Shown one piece after another: positions 1 to 11,190 of a DNA stretch of 64,000 nt (position 1 is the stretch's first letter; every line of letters begins with the position of its first letter). Origin of the DNA: Dendrolimus kikuchii (Eukaryota > Arthropoda > Insecta > Lepidoptera > Lasiocampidae). The notes under the pieces are model-generated. The model was not told the origin of the DNA, made no database searches, and was given only the letters and a program-made list of their open reading frames with translations. Where the stretch lies: assembly GCA_019925095.2 (NCBI GenBank), contig CM034402.1, positions 8,381,501-8,445,500 on the forward strand. The letters run 5' to 3'. The translations under genes were made by a program, and so were the position numbers.

Positions 1-1085
1 CGCATTTTTTTTAAAGATTATGAATTTTTATACCTATAAACTTGATAAATTATTGGTCCCGCATACAAACTTTAATACCCTATTTCAACCCGTTCTAGTT
101 TTATTTATATAACTAAATATTGTGTAAACTACACAAACGACCAAAACTACCAAACGTACTAAAATTGCCGAAACTACCAAGTCTACCAACCAAAACTACC
201 AAATCCACCAACCAAAACTACCACAACTACCTAAACTACCACAATTACCAAATCTACCAATCAAAACTACCACAACTACCAAAACTACCACCACTACCAA
301 AACTACCACAACTATCAAAACTACCGCAACTACCAAAACAACCGAATATACCAAATCGACCAACCAAAACTACCAAATCTACAAACCAAAACTACCACAA
401 CTATCAAAACTACCACAACTACCAAAATAACCGAATCTACCAAAACTACCAGCATAAACTATCGAAAATAGCAAAACTACCAACCAAAACTACCACAACT
501 ACCAAATCTACCGAAACTACCAAATCTACAAAACAAAACTACTACAGCTACCAAACCTGCCAAAACTTCCACAAGTACTACAATTACCACAACTACCAAA
601 ACTACCAGCATAAACTACCGAAAATAGCAAAACTTCCAACCAAAACTACCACAACTACCAAAACTACCTAAACGACCAAATTGACCAAAATAAACAAAAT
701 GACGAAAATGGCAAACCACAAATAAAAAACCTATCCTAGTTTTCGGGATAAAGTTTACATAAATCTATGCCAAAATCTATCCCAGTATCCGGGATGAAAA
801 GTATCCCTTGGCCACCCTCGGTATTCAAATTACATATGTACCGAGTATCAGCCAAATCGGTCCAATAGTCTTTCCATAAAAGGATAACAAACAGAGAGAC
901 AAATATACTTTTATCCCGGAAACTATCCCATTTTCCGGGATAAAAAGTATCCTATGTTCATTCTCGGCATCGAAAATATATATATACTGAGTTTCAGCAA
1001 AATCGGCCCAGTAGTTTTTACGTGAAAACGGAACAGACAGACAGACAGACAGAGTTACTTTCGCATTTATAATATTAATAGGGAT
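1..1085 (+). mobile_element. Rep-A interspersed element, copy 1, left end cut by window edge
   Basis: The unique parts are near-identical by eye to those of the copy at 45.1-47.6 kb. They include the lead-in before the array, the stretch with repeated TATCCC...CGGGATAAAAAGTATCC modules, and the tail with a GACAGACAGACAGA run and TTTCGCATTTATAATATTAATAGGGAT-type end (terminal GGGAT at 1081-1085). A 9-bp tandem array sits inside. No coding capacity is visible, so it is non-autonomous; its class is not settled from sequence alone. The 5' end lies outside the window. Confidence 0.8.
138..690. repeat. 9-bp tandem array (AAAACTACC-type) inside Rep-A copy 1
   Basis: Degenerate tandem repeat of a 9-bp unit, mostly AAAACTACC with ACAACTACC, ACAACTATC and CCAAATCTA variants. 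The right edge decays into AAATTGACC, AAAATAAAC and AAAATGACG units before the unique sequence resumes. The array is about one third as long as the one in copy 2. The 183-residue Lys/Thr/Tyr/Asn-rich frame across it only reflects a unit of three codons without stops. Confidence 0.9.
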
Positions 1086-1133
1086 TTGACTTAAAATAGG
1101 GTTAAGGGTTAAATATTTTTTATATTTTTATGT

Positions 1134-1411
1134 GTCTATGCATGAACGGAGAAATAATAACAATTTCCTACGGCCAGGCGGCCTATCGTAAGAGGCAACA
1201 AAACAACTCATAGCCAGGTGGTAGAGTATTGATCCATCTGGAGGGTTACCACCCCTGATTTAGGGTTTTATAACAACCTCCACTCTACCTGTAGAGAGCG
1301 GCACCACATTGGTAGTTCCTCTGATGTTACAAATGTCTGTAGACGATGGTCGCGGCTTTCCATCAGGTGGGCCGTCAGCCTCTCTGCTGAACTCACGCAA
1401 AAAAAATAATA
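1134..1411 (+). mobile_element. Rep-B retroposon (SINE-like), copy 1
   Basis: First of about a dozen copies of a roughly 310-bp family. Consensus landmarks are a 5' GCAGGAACGGAGAAAGAATA block, TCGTAAGAGGCGAC, CCAGGTGGTAG, GGTTCCAGTCTC, a GTTGCAAATGTCCATAGG block, then GGGCCGTCTGCCTGTCTGCTGAA and an A-rich tail. It is oriented by the A-rich tail, and short copies keep this end, as expected for 5'-truncated reverse transcripts. It has no open frame. The next element, a tRNA-SINE, abuts it directly. Confidence 0.8.
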
Positions 1412-1660
1412 GACGGCCTCTGTGGTTGAGCGGACAAAGCCTTTGACGGCTTGCAACGCAGAGGCCCCGGGTTCGATTCCTGGTATAGAAAATTTCGGAA
1501 ACGTATTTTCTCAGATACTTACTATGGTCTGGGTGTCTGGGATCGGCCCCAGAGTAGTCCGTTCTATGTTACCCATAACACAAGCGTAATGCGTATGCGT
1601 ATGCTTAATTTGGGGATATACAATACTAGCTAAATCAGTTCAGCCGTTCTCCAGTTTTAG
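1412..1660 (+). mobile_element. tRNA-derived SINE, copy 1
   Basis: The head resembles a tRNA gene with internal RNA polymerase III promoter parts: an A-box-like TGTGGTTGAGCGG near 1421 and a canonical B box GGGTTCGATTCC at 1470-1481. The tRNA-unrelated body (TATGGTCTGGGTGTCTGGGA, ACCCATAACACAAGCGTAA, TTGGGGATAT) recurs in copies at 10.3, 26.5 and 29.2 kb. It ends in a LINE-like tail containing CAGCCGTTCTCCAGTTTTAG. No intact cloverleaf is expected, so this is not a functional tRNA gene. Confidence 0.8.
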
Positions 1661-2336
1661 CGAGACTAACGAACAGCAATTGGTTTATATGTGTTTGTCT
1701 GCTGATTTTTATAAAAAAAAGAAAGAGAAAGAAAATCTTAAACTCAGGCGGCGTCGGGGTGTATATACTCGTATCTTATATATTTTTATAAGATTAATGG
1801 TTTACAACAGAAGTCTCTCAATGTTTATCCTAAAAGTCTTTATTTTATCTCCATCTATGTTAAAATTCCGACACAGTAGTCAATTAACACATTCTTACCG
1901 TGTCAAGATGGTTGCCTTCTATATGTAGTGTTACTAATGAGCTTACGTACGTATCTTAGAAAGCAAATATCTTAAGCGTAAACTGCGCAAAGTAAAACAA
2001 GACTTCGGGCACCCGTTGCAGTCGTGTTTGTTTGTTGGTTGGCTTTATGTCCTAAGAAGTTTTAATGTATGTGTGTTCTAAGTTATAGTAAATAAAATGT
2101 TTATATACACTGTACATGTATCGGGTGAATAAAATGTGTTTTGAGCATTTTTGATGTAACGTAGCCATTTTGGCCAAAACGGAACCTTAAAAATAAACAA
2201 AACGTGGAAGAACATGGTAGAATTCATATATTAATTACAGCTCTTATTAGAGCCGGATCTATCTCACAGAATATAATAATACAGTTTTGTGCCAATCGTG
2301 CTTATTGCGACGAGTGCGAGTTCTGATGGCCCACTT
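1661..2336. other. Unassigned AT-rich interval
   Basis: No family is recognised, apart from a faint match near 2148-2200 (CGTAGCCATTTTGGCCAAAA) to a repeat also seen at 38.37 and 55.85 kb. A short open stretch at 1975-2076 is discussed as a weak exon candidate. Confidence 0.5.
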
Positions 2337-2575
2337 CCCTATCGTTCTATCCAATCTTCCCTATCCCATCCCTTTATTCCAATCCCATATCTCGTCCCTC
2401 TATCCCATACTTCTTGTAGATCCTTTTAGCTCATCCCCCTAACCCATCCTTTTTATCCCATCATAAGTATAGCAACGCGTTGACTTCGCCTTTGACGTTG
2501 CTAAAGGCGACGCTAATTACTTTTCACGAGCTAGGTCGTCTGCCTAATTGCCAGCTTAAAAAAAAATGTGTATGT
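2337..2575 (+). repeat. Retroposon 3' end related to CR1/Rep-B tails
   Basis: A CCCATCCC-rich stretch is followed by a block like the CR1/Rep-B tail (GTTGACTTCGCCTTTGACGT, then a diverged GGTCGTCTGCCTAATTGCCA) and an A-run. A second related copy is at 10500-10612. It is probably a decayed LINE 3' untranslated region. Confidence 0.5.
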
Positions 2576-4030
2576 GTGCAGTACATACGCAGTAGAAGTG
2601 AAACAAAATACGACAAGGTGTGGGAGGGATTCTAAATTTCGTGACGTCACATTTAATATATTATATCGTTATTATATATATAAGCTTTAAAAACCGAAAT
2701 TTAAAGTAATAACAAGAAACTTCAAAACATTTCCAATTCTATCCGTATGAGCATAGTATTTAAATGATTAAATATAATGTATTCTATGTCATTCTCTCGC
2801 AGACTTAGTACTATTAATTTATGTGTTTATCTCTTTTTAGTGTCGCTTTTTCGTTTCATCGAGTATCGAATCACAACTATTCTAAAGAAGTTTCACTTTA
2901 AAAAGATTAAATTTCATGTCTATGCATACTGCCTATTCCCTCAAAAACTTTTGTTTAAATAAAAACATTGTGACTCAGAGGAACGGTGGTGATGATTTTA
3001 AAAAGGCGTGTAGGAATTGTTCTAAGTTTTATATTAAGTTAAGATAAGTATATATATAATATAAGTTAAGATTTATTAAGATTATACGCGCAGAGAGAGA
3101 GAGAAGCAAGTAAAAGCAAATCAGCGAAAACTGATAATGCAATTTAGCATTTTTTCCATATCATAGAAATTGAATTACCGTTTAACATAAAAAGTGCTGC
3201 GAAGGCAAAGTTCGTTGTTATAGACGATTTGGCCAGGCCATTTGGCAAACAACGGGCGAAGTTAAAAAGAGGAACGACTTGTATTACGTGGTAACAGGCA
3301 CTTTACTCAGCACTAAACTTTCTTACATGCTGGATATAAAGTTGTCAATGGCGATATACCTCCTTTAAAATTGCCATAAAGATACGCCCATCCTTATTTT
3401 TATAACTTAATGTCGGAAAGCTATTCGAGTGTAGATGCTATTTAGGTTTAAGACTTGCCATAAAAAGATTTCGCGTATATATAATATTTTATAAGCTATT
3501 TTGATAGTTTTTGTTATGTTATAGTACCTTGATGTCAACCAAGCAGTCGATGTATATCATATTATTTCCAAAGATTACCTGATAGAAACAACTCCCAGTG
3601 ATAAACTCGTTTACAGTACGTCTCATAACAATTGTACCTATCAATTTCTTATGTAACATGACTGTGTGCAATGAAGAATATTCTATTCTACTAGAGATGG
3701 TACACGTAAATCAGAGTCGGAGATGCAGGTTATAAATTCAAAACTACTGTAATGTTAATAGTAGACGAATCAGCCAAATTGAATCAATTTAGTTGAAATG
3801 ATATTGACTGATTCAAGTTTATGTTTACATATAAGGATCACTGGTTGATTCATCTAAATTGAAAGACAGAAATTATCCGTCTAATATTGGCTTAATTATT
3901 TATTATACCTATTGTTACTTTCTAATAAATCAACATCTATTTATAATGAATCTAGTGAAATTGTAAACTGTCTATAGATTGTGACCAGATAAAAACATTG
4001 AAATATAATGCTTTAAGTTTATTGCGTTTC
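2576..4030. other. Unassigned AT-rich interval
   Basis: No gene or recognisable transposon. It contains short AT and GA microsatellite tracts near 3045-3105. The 61-codon open frame at 2777-2962 has no recognisable features. Confidence 0.5.
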
Positions 4031-4045
4031 TAAACTATCGCATAT

Positions 4046-4104
4046 TTGTCCGTTTACAATCTATCGAATTTCAGCCCGCCTGTAAGATTGTAAACGAACG
4101 GACC
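4046..4104. repeat. Hairpin with 12-bp perfect arms
   Basis: CGTTTACAATCT (left) pairs with AGATTGTAAACG (right) across a loop of about 24 bases; imperfect pairing extends outward. A nearby sequence (GATTGTGACC, about 3975) suggests a decayed fold-back repeat. Confidence 0.55.
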
Positions 4105-4397
4105 AATAGCTGAGCATGCTTCCAATTTATCGCCTGCGAAATTGTGGTTCTGCTCCTGATGAGTCATGTTATAAATTGCACATATTTGTAGGCGTAAGTT
4201 ACTTAGTAGTATTATAAATCAAATGAAATAAATATTATTAATAAAAAAGAAGTCATTATAATTAATAAAATAATCCAGCCAAATGAAAAGTTATAGTAAT
4301 ATGCTTCAAAACTGCATTAAAATACAAAAATTAAATGCAAATAGTAGCACTTGCAAATTTGAAGTTCAGAGTCAGTAGTCAAAAAAGAACCAAACAT

Positions 4398-4520
4398 TTT
4401 TTTATTGTATGAGTTCAGCAGACAGGCAAACAAATGCCACTTGATGGAAAGCGGTTACTATCGCCTATGGACATTTGCAACATCAAAGGTGCTATAAATG
4501 CACTGCTGCTCTCTTAAGGG
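4398..4520 (-). mobile_element. Rep-B retroposon, 5'-truncated copy
   Basis: It retains the T-rich left edge (the tail on the minus strand), GAGTTCAGCAGACAGGCA and the GGACATTTGCAACATCAAAG block, and stops at CTCTCTTAAGGGAG. The 5' half is missing, as expected from incomplete target-primed reverse transcription. Confidence 0.75.
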
Positions 4521-7092
4521 AGTGAACAAAAGTTTATCACTTGTTATTTACTCGAAGAATATGTAAATAGTGAATAAATGGTAATTATTCTGGCACTGGC
4601 TGGCCGCTGTCGCTGTACGGCTCGTGATCTTTGGTTAAAGATAGAATAAGAATAAGATAGAATGGGCTTTTAAAGAAAGCTATAGGTATAACATGACACT
4701 AATGAATCAAAGCAAAAAATTTAAAGCAACTGACAATGAGGTTGTTAGAATACAAATCTCAGTGATGAAATTTGGAAAACTGTCTCTGAAACAAATATAG
4801 CTCGCCCTAATGCCCACGTTCAATTCAATTGGCCTTGATAAATGAACTTCTTAAATTAAATAACTTTTAAACTTTCCTCAATTATAAATTTGGATAAACA
4901 AACGTCCAGGAAAGTTTTATAATTTATCTTAATTTGCATTTTGTATTATAAACACAGTAATATTTTCTTTGTATTTTTAACGATGCAAAATTAATTACAC
5001 ACTTAATACAAGATATATTTTATATTAGGTTTATAACATCTTATGAAAGGAACTGTATAAGAAGATTATCTCGTCTATCTAGTTATAAACTATTAGAGTC
5101 ATATACGTGTCTCTGTTAATATTACTTGGTGACTATTTTCATCACATATTAATTAATTAAAAATAATTAATATGCTATGAATATAACATGCTTGAAATAA
5201 GTTGGGTGGTGCGTCTATGATGGCTACCCCGTTGTGGAAAAGGTGTCGCATCACTGGCGAGAGCTCGAAGTTCCATCGCCATGCGGGAGCTAGGCTCAAC
5301 CGCTCGTGAGGGAAGTACAAAATAATATGACAACTGTTTGTACTCTTGATCTAATTATTAAATTATGTAACAGTGAACTTAAGACTATATATACTGAAAT
5401 CATAAATGCTACGTGAAAATATGTAAAACCTAAACATGTTTGTAGATGCATCTCCGAAGGTTTTCTGTATTGACAGATTTTGGCACGTACATGGACTACT
5501 CATTATAACCTTGCTTTATTTTATAATTTACCGTAATATTACATACGATATAAAATTGCACAGCACACCATCACCCTTCAGTTCCGCCAAACTCGTCACA
5601 AGATCTAGTAGTAGTAATAGTATTTTTGTTCTTCATTATTTGAAGAACAGGCAAAGAAGACCATACAGCCTCGTCATTTGTGTAAGTATTTCTTGTTGAT
5701 TTCATGTTGGTACATGAAAGATAATTTCGTAAGGCAAAGCCTAATCATACGTTTTATTAATTTTAGTCAATATATTTACATTCTCATTTCCGGTAGTATA
5801 TTGTATTTTTCACGTTAAAATCCAGTCATTTCCAGTTGTCATATCCAGTATAAAAAATTTCAAATGTCATTTAATTGTTCTCCTTATATAATCATAAGAT
5901 GAGAGACTTTATTATTTGCCTGTACTGTGTATTTTTTTTTAATATTTTACGGTTATGGCTACAATGCCTTACGAAACAGTGATATAAATACAAATATGTC
6001 TTTTATACCAGCTATTGTGCTGCGACCTATTCCTGTTCCTACACGTTCACTTTATTAAGGAACGTAAAACACTACAGACCAAAGAATGTGTTGGACTTTG
6101 TAGTCTATTTCAGTATGGTTTAGTACTAGCCATTTTTTTTACTAGTGAAGAGCATAGATGATTGTTCTTTTCTATTTTAAATCAACTTTTTCTTTTTTCA
6201 CGGGTATAGTCTTAATATTTAAATACTTACACAACGCTTTGCATATTACATATATTTTTTTTTAAGAAGTGTTTTACAAAATGGATTTGTTATTTAATGC
6301 GTGTTAAATCGCAAAATATATTAGTGTACTTATAAGAATTCGGTTGAATACAACTATTTAAAAATAAAAGATATTTGGGAGGGATTTACTGTCATTCAGT
6401 CCTAGGTCGGTTTTGTGTCTATTGTGATATTAGAAATGGATTGATTTTTTTGTGATTTTCTAAGGATCGTAAATCTCTTAGAAATAGGGTACCGAAGTGT
6501 ATTTCTACGTTGGATGGTTTGTGTGTGTTATTAAGAATATATCGAGAATTCTATAACCTTTTGTGTACACTATATTTAAGTATAAAAAAAGTAAATTTTC
6601 TTGGAATTCGTTTCAATAACATTGTAAATATATAAATTTTTGTTATGAACTGTGTTTTGGGTTTGGTAAATTAAATTACTTTAAGACTTAAATATTCATG
6701 TACATATACAATTACTTCAATTATGTATTATTTGATAATAAATAAATATACAATAGGATTACTTTAAAGAATAATGACTGTATTAAGACAGCACTAACAG
6801 CCTGCTGAAATCGAGCGATACAACTAAGTATATTTCCCAGTTTTTTTTATAAATAAGTCCGTGAAAGATAGTTTGATATGTGTATCGCGTGAAACGTTGG
6901 TCGGATTAAGTATTTTTTTTATAAAGAGCTATATTTCTATGAGCGTTTCCTGATACGCTCAGTAACGAGCGAGTCAGAAAGAAGCTTGTAGAAATATGGG
7001 TGCTCGGGAAGCTTTCGACATCGCGTGTATAGAGCATACCATACTTTCCACACTGCTACTGTACCGACAAATTGGACAGCGGCCTAATAGTC
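4521..7092. other. Unassigned AT-rich interval
   Basis: No gene recognised. A less AT-rich patch lies at 5205-5315 and is not assignable. The 87-codon frame at 5436-5699 has no recognisable domain. Numerous poly-T runs are present. Confidence 0.5.
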
Positions 7093-7161
7093 AAAAGTGC
7101 ATTACTGTATATCTCAAATACGAAGATATGGCTGACACATCCCATAGAACGTAACTTGTAG
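7093..7161 (+). repeat. Left arm of a long inverted repeat
   Basis: About 64 bp here reappear in reverse complement at 7795-7862 with only a few mismatches by eye; the core GGCTGACACATCCCATAGAA is identical. The arms enclose a CR1-type LINE fragment. Confidence 0.85.
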
Positions 7162-7164
7162 CAA

Positions 7165-7645
7165 TATATTTCTCTCTTTGCAGTACTCATTGCAGCGCCG
7201 AACGGTCCGGATTGTCGACGATCCCGAAATTACAGACGCTTTTTAGTCTCTCAGCTATAGAAGACAGGTCGGCGCTCTAAGCGTGTTCTGCCGTTTGTAC
7301 AACGGGGAGTGCTCTGATGAGCTATTTGATTTGCTGCCTACTAATTGCATCACTCGCCGGCGATTTGGAGTTCATCCACACTTCCTAGACACTTGGAGTC
7401 CTCCACGGCACGTAGCGGACGCCCCTCCATGCCATATGTGTCCAAGTTATGAAATGAACTTCCCTCCCGCGATTTTCCCAGAGCGCTACAATATGGGGCT
7501 CTTCAAAAAGGGCGTGAATTAAAGTCTCAACGAGGTAGGCAACGAAACGGCACCCTTAGTGTTGCAGATGTCCATGGGCAACGGCAGCCCCCTACCACTA
7601 GGTGGTCCATTTGCCAGTTTGCTTACAAGCAAATATAAAAAATAT
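7165..7645 (+). pseudogene. CR1-type LINE 3' end: reverse transcriptase C-terminus plus 3' UTR
   Basis: The readable frame at 7283-7522 (79 codons) contains FCRLYNGECSDELFDLLP, HPHFLDTW and LFKKG. These match the conserved end of lepidopteran CR1 reverse transcriptases, where a short domain after the RT thumb carries the Y-x-GECSEELF signature. Upstream bases 7178-7282 read as LQRRTVRIVDDP and then stops, so frameshifts are present. The coding end is followed by the family tail with GTGTTGCAGATGTCCATGGG and a GGTGG(T)CC...TTTGCC block, the same tail borne by Rep-B. Only the last part of the several-kilobase element is present (5'-truncated), and catalytic RT motifs are absent. It lies between the two inverted-repeat arms. 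Confidence 0.8.
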
Positions 7646-7794
7646 ATCTTAATTTTCATGTTATATTTAAAAAATGTTACGTAAATAAAGAAAAAAATAT
7701 CCTCAATTTAACCATAATGTCATTTTTAACAGTAAGAAGTAATAATTGATTTCTATATCATTAAAATTTGTGTCTAATTCATAGTTCAAGTATA

Positions 7795-7862
7795 AGATAT
7801 TGTTACAAGTTACGTTCTATGGGATGTGTCAGCCATACCTTCGTATTTGAGATAGATAGTAA
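7795..7862 (-). repeat. Right arm of the long inverted repeat
   Basis: Reverse complement of 7093-7161 with a few substitutions. Outside this arm a Rep-B copy begins within about 20 bp. Confidence 0.85.
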
Positions 7863-7880
7863 TTGTTCTTTTTTTATTTT

Positions 7881-8189
7881 TTTATTGCAGGAGTTCAGCA
7901 GACAGGCAGACGGCCCACTTGATGGTAAGCGGTTACCATGGCCTATGGACATTTGCAACACCAAAGGTGCTACAAATGCGCTGCTACTCTCTTAAGGGAA
8001 TCTGGAACCTGGTCACTAATGCCGGAACACAACTCAAGGTTGTTATGGCGACATAGTTTAGACCAGGGGTGGTAGCCATCCAGTCGGACAAATGCCCTAC
8101 CACCTGGCTGTGGGTTGTTAAGTCGCCTCTTACGACAGGCCGCCCGGCCGCAGGAAATTGTATTCTTTCTTCGTTCCTGCACGGATAAA
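7881..8189 (-). mobile_element. Rep-B retroposon, full-length copy
   Basis: One of the most complete copies. The T-rich left edge is the tail of the minus-strand element, and it runs to the 5' block with GTTCCTGCACGGATAAA at 8173-8189. All consensus landmarks are present. The 98-codon frame on the minus strand is incidental. Confidence 0.85.
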
Positions 8190-9024
8190 CGGTTCTGTAA
8201 AAAGTATTTAAAATTATTTCTATGGTGATATTTTAATAGTAAAATTATAAGATGGTTTTTTAACACCTCGATTCATTGGGTAAATAATGTTGTTATTTAT
8301 TGTAATACGTCTGCTGGAGAATTTAAAAACCTAGCAAATGACATTGTTTTTTAAACGAATATTTAATTTTGTGCATTCATTGTTTTGTTAGGTATTTGCT
8401 TATGTATTGTATTTGCTAAAACATGTGAAAACTTTATTAAAATATGGTATTGATTCCAAGGAGCCTAATAAATACTCAAATGTATACAATGGCATGTCGT
8501 TGGAGTTTATGACATTTATTTGTCATGTGTAGTGAAATTTCCTGAAAAATAATTGCTAAGTTGTAGTTGGTAGATAAAAATTGTATTTATTATAAGTGAC
8601 ATAATCCGTTAACTTAAAAATACAAATAAAAAACTTGAGAGGTGTCAAGGGACACCCGGATGGAACGAAGTTCCTTTCGATTAATTTCTGAAGGAATTGT
8701 AATAAATTTTTTTTTTTTTAAGTTATAATAATATTTTTTTTATTATTTATTATGTACAAAAAACCTGTATACACTCAACAAAAATAATCGTCGCGACACC
8801 ACACTGTTCAATGCGAAATAGAAAGACGAAACGAAAATAACTGGCTTGCTTTCTATGAGAGAGAGAGAGACAGACAGAGAAACACGCGCACGCCGCACGG
8901 CTTACAACTATAGCAAAAAGTGTCGTTACAACTTTTGGTCTTAATTTTTTCCGTCTAGCCCCCTTTCGCAACGCGCGATGACTTCGTTCCAAAAAATAAA
9001 AATAAACTAAGTTATAAATAGTAA
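8190..9024. other. Unassigned interval with short GA tract
   Basis: AT-rich. It contains a GA-rich microsatellite near 8857-8880 and poly-T runs near 8705 and 8730. The 80-codon minus-strand frame (8750-8992) has no recognisable domain. Confidence 0.5.
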
Positions 9025-9509
9025 AAGTGATTATGGACTGTGTAACAAATCGCTGCCAGATGGGAGCGTGCCCAGAAGGCTGGCTGCATTGCCGCGCTGT
9101 ATAGCGATGCTTATTTATTGGGCGAAATAAGAACCAGTCTTTTGATCACGGGTGGCATCGAAGAGTTTCTTGCAAATTTCTTTGAAAAAACTCTTTGCTG
9201 ATGGACTCCGCGGACCTCATGCTTCAACTTCAAACGGCACAAATATGTAAACCCTTCCTAAGGTTCCATATTTGTGCCATTTGAGAACTTCAGCTTTTGC
9301 AGTAGCGTTGCCAGCCTCTAACTCAGTCATTGGAAGATGTGACGGCGCTAGAGTGTCTACACATGTCGCATCCCAAACAAGCGGCCGTCCCATCTTCCAA
9401 GGAATAAGTGACATACCATCCGGCCTCTTGCCATCGTCGCGTACCAAGCCATTTGGTTCTAAAGCCCACCGGATGATGTCGTTTAGGTTGGCATGGCGAG
9501 ATCTTCAAC
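9025..9509 (-). pseudogene. Decayed C-terminal domain of a mobile-element protein (PD-(D/E)XK-like?)
   Basis: Reading the minus strand in one frame from 9509 gives a continuous conserved block with [12 protein letters not shown], then [36 protein letters not shown] and IAIQRGNAASLLGTLP. Two stops interrupt it, at 9217-9219 and at about 9120. I recognise this as a domain that follows reverse transcriptase in many animal mobile-element proteins, but I cannot name the clade. The spacing of RPD and a later D/E near VWDATCVD resembles restriction-like endonucleases of site-specific LINEs; that is inference. GC content is clearly higher than the surroundings. No start codon or upstream RT remains. 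Confidence 0.6.
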
Positions 9510-10312
9510 CAACACTATGTAAACAATTTAATTGTTGGTAGATTAAATGTACTTACAGCTGATATGTCATGTACTCAATTGTCTTTTCTAGTCTATTTCA
9601 TCTATAGTGATAACATAAACAATTTAAAGCTAAATCATGCAGTAATGAGTATCGGAAATACATTCAATATATTTTTAAACTTCTCCGTTTGGTTAACGAA
9701 ACTTCGCTGTTTCAATTGGAAACTGGTATTTACCGCTTCATCGCCTAAGCTTAAAATTACTGCACTATTTAGTATCGCAATGAATTGGCCAATCTACTCA
9801 TCGCTATTTTAGGGTCGGCGCACATTTGTTCGTGATTGGGCGTAGTATGACTGCGGTTGTTGCAACCAAATGTGCTCGGTTTGAACCGTTAGTGCCCTAT
9901 TCATGTTACGAATCGACGTTGCTCTTGATTTTCGTGTTTGGTAATGTAGTTTGTTTTGGAATGTCCTGTTATTTATTCTAATTTTCAAGATTTAGAAGAA
10001 ATAAAAAATAGGCTGAAGTAACTCCCCCCATGAAAGTATTTATCGTCCGTTTAATATCTCTTTATTGACTTACAAATAAGATATCAACAAACATCTTTAC
10101 GATTAGTAAAATATATCATAATAACATAAAACCTAACAACAACAATCGTGTGGATTCATCACACATAAATACTTTTTTTTAAACCAAATTTTATTAATGA
10201 AAGAAATGGTTGTACAATAGATGGACATGGTGATATTGTAAAAATAAATAATCTGCAGACATACATTGCATATCCTCAAATTAAGCAAGTTACGTTTGTA
10301 TTATTGGTAATA
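9510..10312. other. Unassigned interval
   Basis: No gene recognised. GCACATTTG near 9830 and CAAATGTGC near 9885 form short inverted repeats. The 82-codon frame at 9564-9812 has no recognisable domain. Confidence 0.4.
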
Positions 10313-10472
10313 AACTATGGAATACTCTGGGGCCTATCCCAGACACCAGCATAGTAAATGACGGAGAAAATTCGTTTTTGAAATTTACTATACCAGGAAT
10401 CGAACTCGAAGCCCCTGTGTTGCAGTGAGGTAAGCCAGCAAAGGCTTAGCTCGCTCAATCACGGAGGCCGTA
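10313..10472 (-). mobile_element. tRNA-derived SINE, copy 2
   Basis: Minus-strand copy. The B box appears as GGAATCGAACTCG at 10396-10408, slightly degenerate. The head CACGGAGGCC is at the right end, and the body with GGGGCCTATCCCAGACACC is at the left. Confidence 0.75.
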
Positions 10473-10499
10473 AATGACGTAATCACTCTCTTTATCTCA

Positions 10500-10616
10500 T
10501 CAGGTTGGCAACGCCTTTGCTTCGCCCTTGGTGTTTCAAATGGCTATAGGCGCCCCTAACCACTTTCCATTATCTGGGTCATCTGCCTGTTTTCTAGCTT
10601 TGCAATAAATAAAAAA
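10500..10616 (+). repeat. Retroposon 3' end related to CR1/Rep-B tails, copy 2
   Basis: Contains TTGGTGTTTCAAATGGCTAT, a decayed CCATTATCTGGGTCATCTGC block and an A-rich end, parallel to 2337-2575. Confidence 0.5.
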
Positions 10617-10679
10617 CTGTAAAAATGACATAAGAAAATTGGAAATACTCAAACAATATTTTTAAACTAGGACATACCA

Positions 10680-11190
10680 CCGACTTGGAACACGCTTGAA
10701 TCGAAATTCCCGGGACACAAATACTGCAGCATTCAAAAAAGAATGTAAGCTATCGTTTTAGTGAAAACTGTGTCGAATTAAGCTAATTTTATGTACCCGA
10801 ACAATCATAAACCGCTCTCGGGAAAATTCCCGCGGGATTCCCGCGATAAGAAAAATATCACACATTTGATTAGATAAAACTTGCTATCGAACAGTGAATA
10901 AATCACATTGGAATTCAATTTTTTATTTGGCCATTTTAAATAATTTCTAGAAAAATTCCCGCGGTATTCCCAGTAAAGTAAAAAGTAGTACAGATTTCAA
11001 GTCTAATAATTTGCTGTCGATCAGCGAAAACCGCATCACAATCGACCTAGTAGTTTTTACGTGAATCCCAAACAAATACCTGGACAAACCGACAAACAAG
11101 CAAACTGACAAGAATCTAAAAATATGCATCGTGTTCTCCATCGTTTATATAGTCTATTCCAGTTTTTAAATAGCTTCAATATACAGACAC
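10680..11190 (+). repeat. Rep-C interspersed repeat, copy 1
   Basis: Shares with 38510-38960 and 58765-59069 a series of modules: AATTCCCGGGACA, GTAAGCTATCGTTTTAGTG, AACCGCTCTCGGGAAAATTC, CACATTGGAATTC, GGCCATTTTAAAT, AATTCCCGCGGTATTCCC. The 3' part has a run of CAGACAAGC-like repeats and ends near CATGTTTAGAATTTATTA. It has no coding capacity. Confidence 0.75.

Noticed and set aside
120..671. 183-codon plus-strand frame at the window start
   Set aside because: Runs through the Rep-A tandem array; composition is dictated by the repeat.
9830..9900. GCACATTTG/CAAATGTGC as ends of a transposon
   Set aside because: Arms of 9 bp only about 45 bp apart with no further pairing or duplication.
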